Source: Bacillus sp. AFS059628
GTDB taxonomy: Bacteria > Bacillota > Bacilli > Bacillales > Bacillaceae_G
DNA: 64,000 bases
Direction of reading: 5' to 3'
NCBI RefSeq assembly: GCF_002571225.1
Contig: NZ_NVEC01000035.1
Span: 1-64,000 of the forward strand
Below are positions 63,652-64,000 of this stretch, piece by piece. The translations under genes and the position numbers were made by a program. The notes under the pieces are model-generated. The model worked only from the letters and a program-made list of their open reading frames with translations, searched no databases and had not been told where the DNA came from. Position 1 is the first letter of the stretch. Each line of letters starts with the position of its first letter.

Positions 63652-64000
63652 TTAACCGTTATGATATTTGTACATCCAGAGGATACCGGATTTTAATAAT
63701 CTCGGTACACGTCCCATTAATGGTTGGTTTGCTAGTAAACCGAAGCCGTGCTTTTTACCAAGAGAGCCGAGAACACCTTTTAATTTAATTACAGGTAGTT
63801 CGTCAGGAAGTGTTTCATTATTCCAACGTTTTAATAATATTTGGACAATTTGTTCTCCTTGACCTTCAGCAAGTTGTGCAGATGGTGCGTGTGGAAGTGC
63901 TGCGCAATCTCCTACAACATACACGTGCTCGTTATTTGGAATATTGTGATATTTTGTTAAAACAACCCGTCCGCTACCATCTTGTTCAACTGGAAGGTTT
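63652..64000 (-). CDS. yutJ: NADH dehydrogenase-like FAD oxidoreductase YutJ (3' part)
   Basis: The C-terminal 116 or so residues of a type II NADH dehydrogenase-like flavoprotein; the gene runs off the window. VYVVGDCAALPHAPSAQLAEGQG is the conserved FAD-contacting segment (GDCA...P.tAQ.A..QG), followed by LPVIKLKGVLGSLGKKHGFG and a C-terminal LKSGILWMYKYHNG. The position after yutI/yuzD matches yutJ of B. subtilis. It would move electrons from NADH to a membrane quinone or another acceptor. Confidence 0.9.
   Translation of the reverse strand, partial: NLPVEQDGSGRVVLTKYHNIPNNEHVYVVGDCAALPHAPSAQLAEGQGEQIVQILLKRWNNETLPDELPVIKLKGVLGSLGKKHGFGLLANQPLMGRVPRLLKSGILWMYKYHNG

Overview
The window is a chromosomal segment of a low-GC, endospore-forming Firmicute of the Bacillus cereus group. 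This rests on strong synteny with the yus-yun-yut section of the B. subtilis chromosome (fadN-fadA-fadE, gcvH, metNPQ, sufCDSUB, yunD-yunC-yunB-lytH, lipA, yutC to yutJ), many spore genes, purine-rich ribosome binding sites, and dispersed hairpin repeats of the kind known between B. cereus group genes. No rRNA, tRNA, prophage, complete insertion sequence or CRISPR array is visible.

Layout. 0.3-6 kb: an LPXTG adhesin with a thioester domain, a TrmB-type regulator, a chemoreceptor and small conserved genes. 6.4-15.6 kb: fatty-acid and proline catabolism (fadM, then fadN-fadA-fadE behind a clear FadR box) and a metallo-beta-lactamase/TetR pair with two palindromic operators. 16-20 kb: a CPBP protease, two half-length CotF-like genes, a lactate-dehydrogenase-like gene with a PTS IIC-like membrane protein, and a PAP2 phosphatase. 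20.4-23.6 kb: an islet of lipoproteins, small hypotheticals, decayed ORFs and an 81-bp tandem repeat. 23.7-34.7 kb: yusI, gcvH, yusFED, a SAM riboswitch with metN-metP-metQ (plus a leftover metQ tail), and sufC-D-S-U-B. 35-41 kb: yunD/C/B, lytH, lipA, a YbaK-type deacylase and a histidine phosphatase. 41-49 kb: YhfC protease, TipA-type MerR regulator, yutC, yutD, a zinc-ribbon/S4 RNA-binding protein, DUF3055, glpX, yutE, a Cys-rich winged-helix regulator and yutF. 49-64 kb: flavodoxin-fold oxidoreductase, MacB/FtsX-type exporter, yutG, yutH, yutI, yuzD, a nucleotidyltransferase, a second CPBP protease, YjdM, a FetAB-type transporter, a Spo0E-like phosphatase and the 3' end of yutJ.

The genes form several functional sets: beta-oxidation under FadR; methionine uptake under SAM control; Fe-S and lipoyl cofactors (suf, yutI, lipA, gcvH, and a possible Fe-S-sensing regulator); and spore envelope proteins (yuzL, CotF-like, yunB, lytH, yutC, yutH).

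The most interesting unexplained element is at 45.16-45.45 kb on the minus strand. A promoter is followed by about 200 nt able to form a long rod-like hairpin and a terminator, upstream of the zinc-ribbon/S4 gene. Segments of the rod are also perfectly complementary to sequences past the terminator, just before the gene's ribosome binding site. This looks like a switchable leader RNA or small RNA. Other points of note are a duplicated metQ tail, probable CTG and ATT start codons in neighbouring divergent genes, a terminator arm that contains the yunB ribosome binding site, and three dispersed repeat families with structural conservation. All reading was by eye; no alignment or folding program was run.
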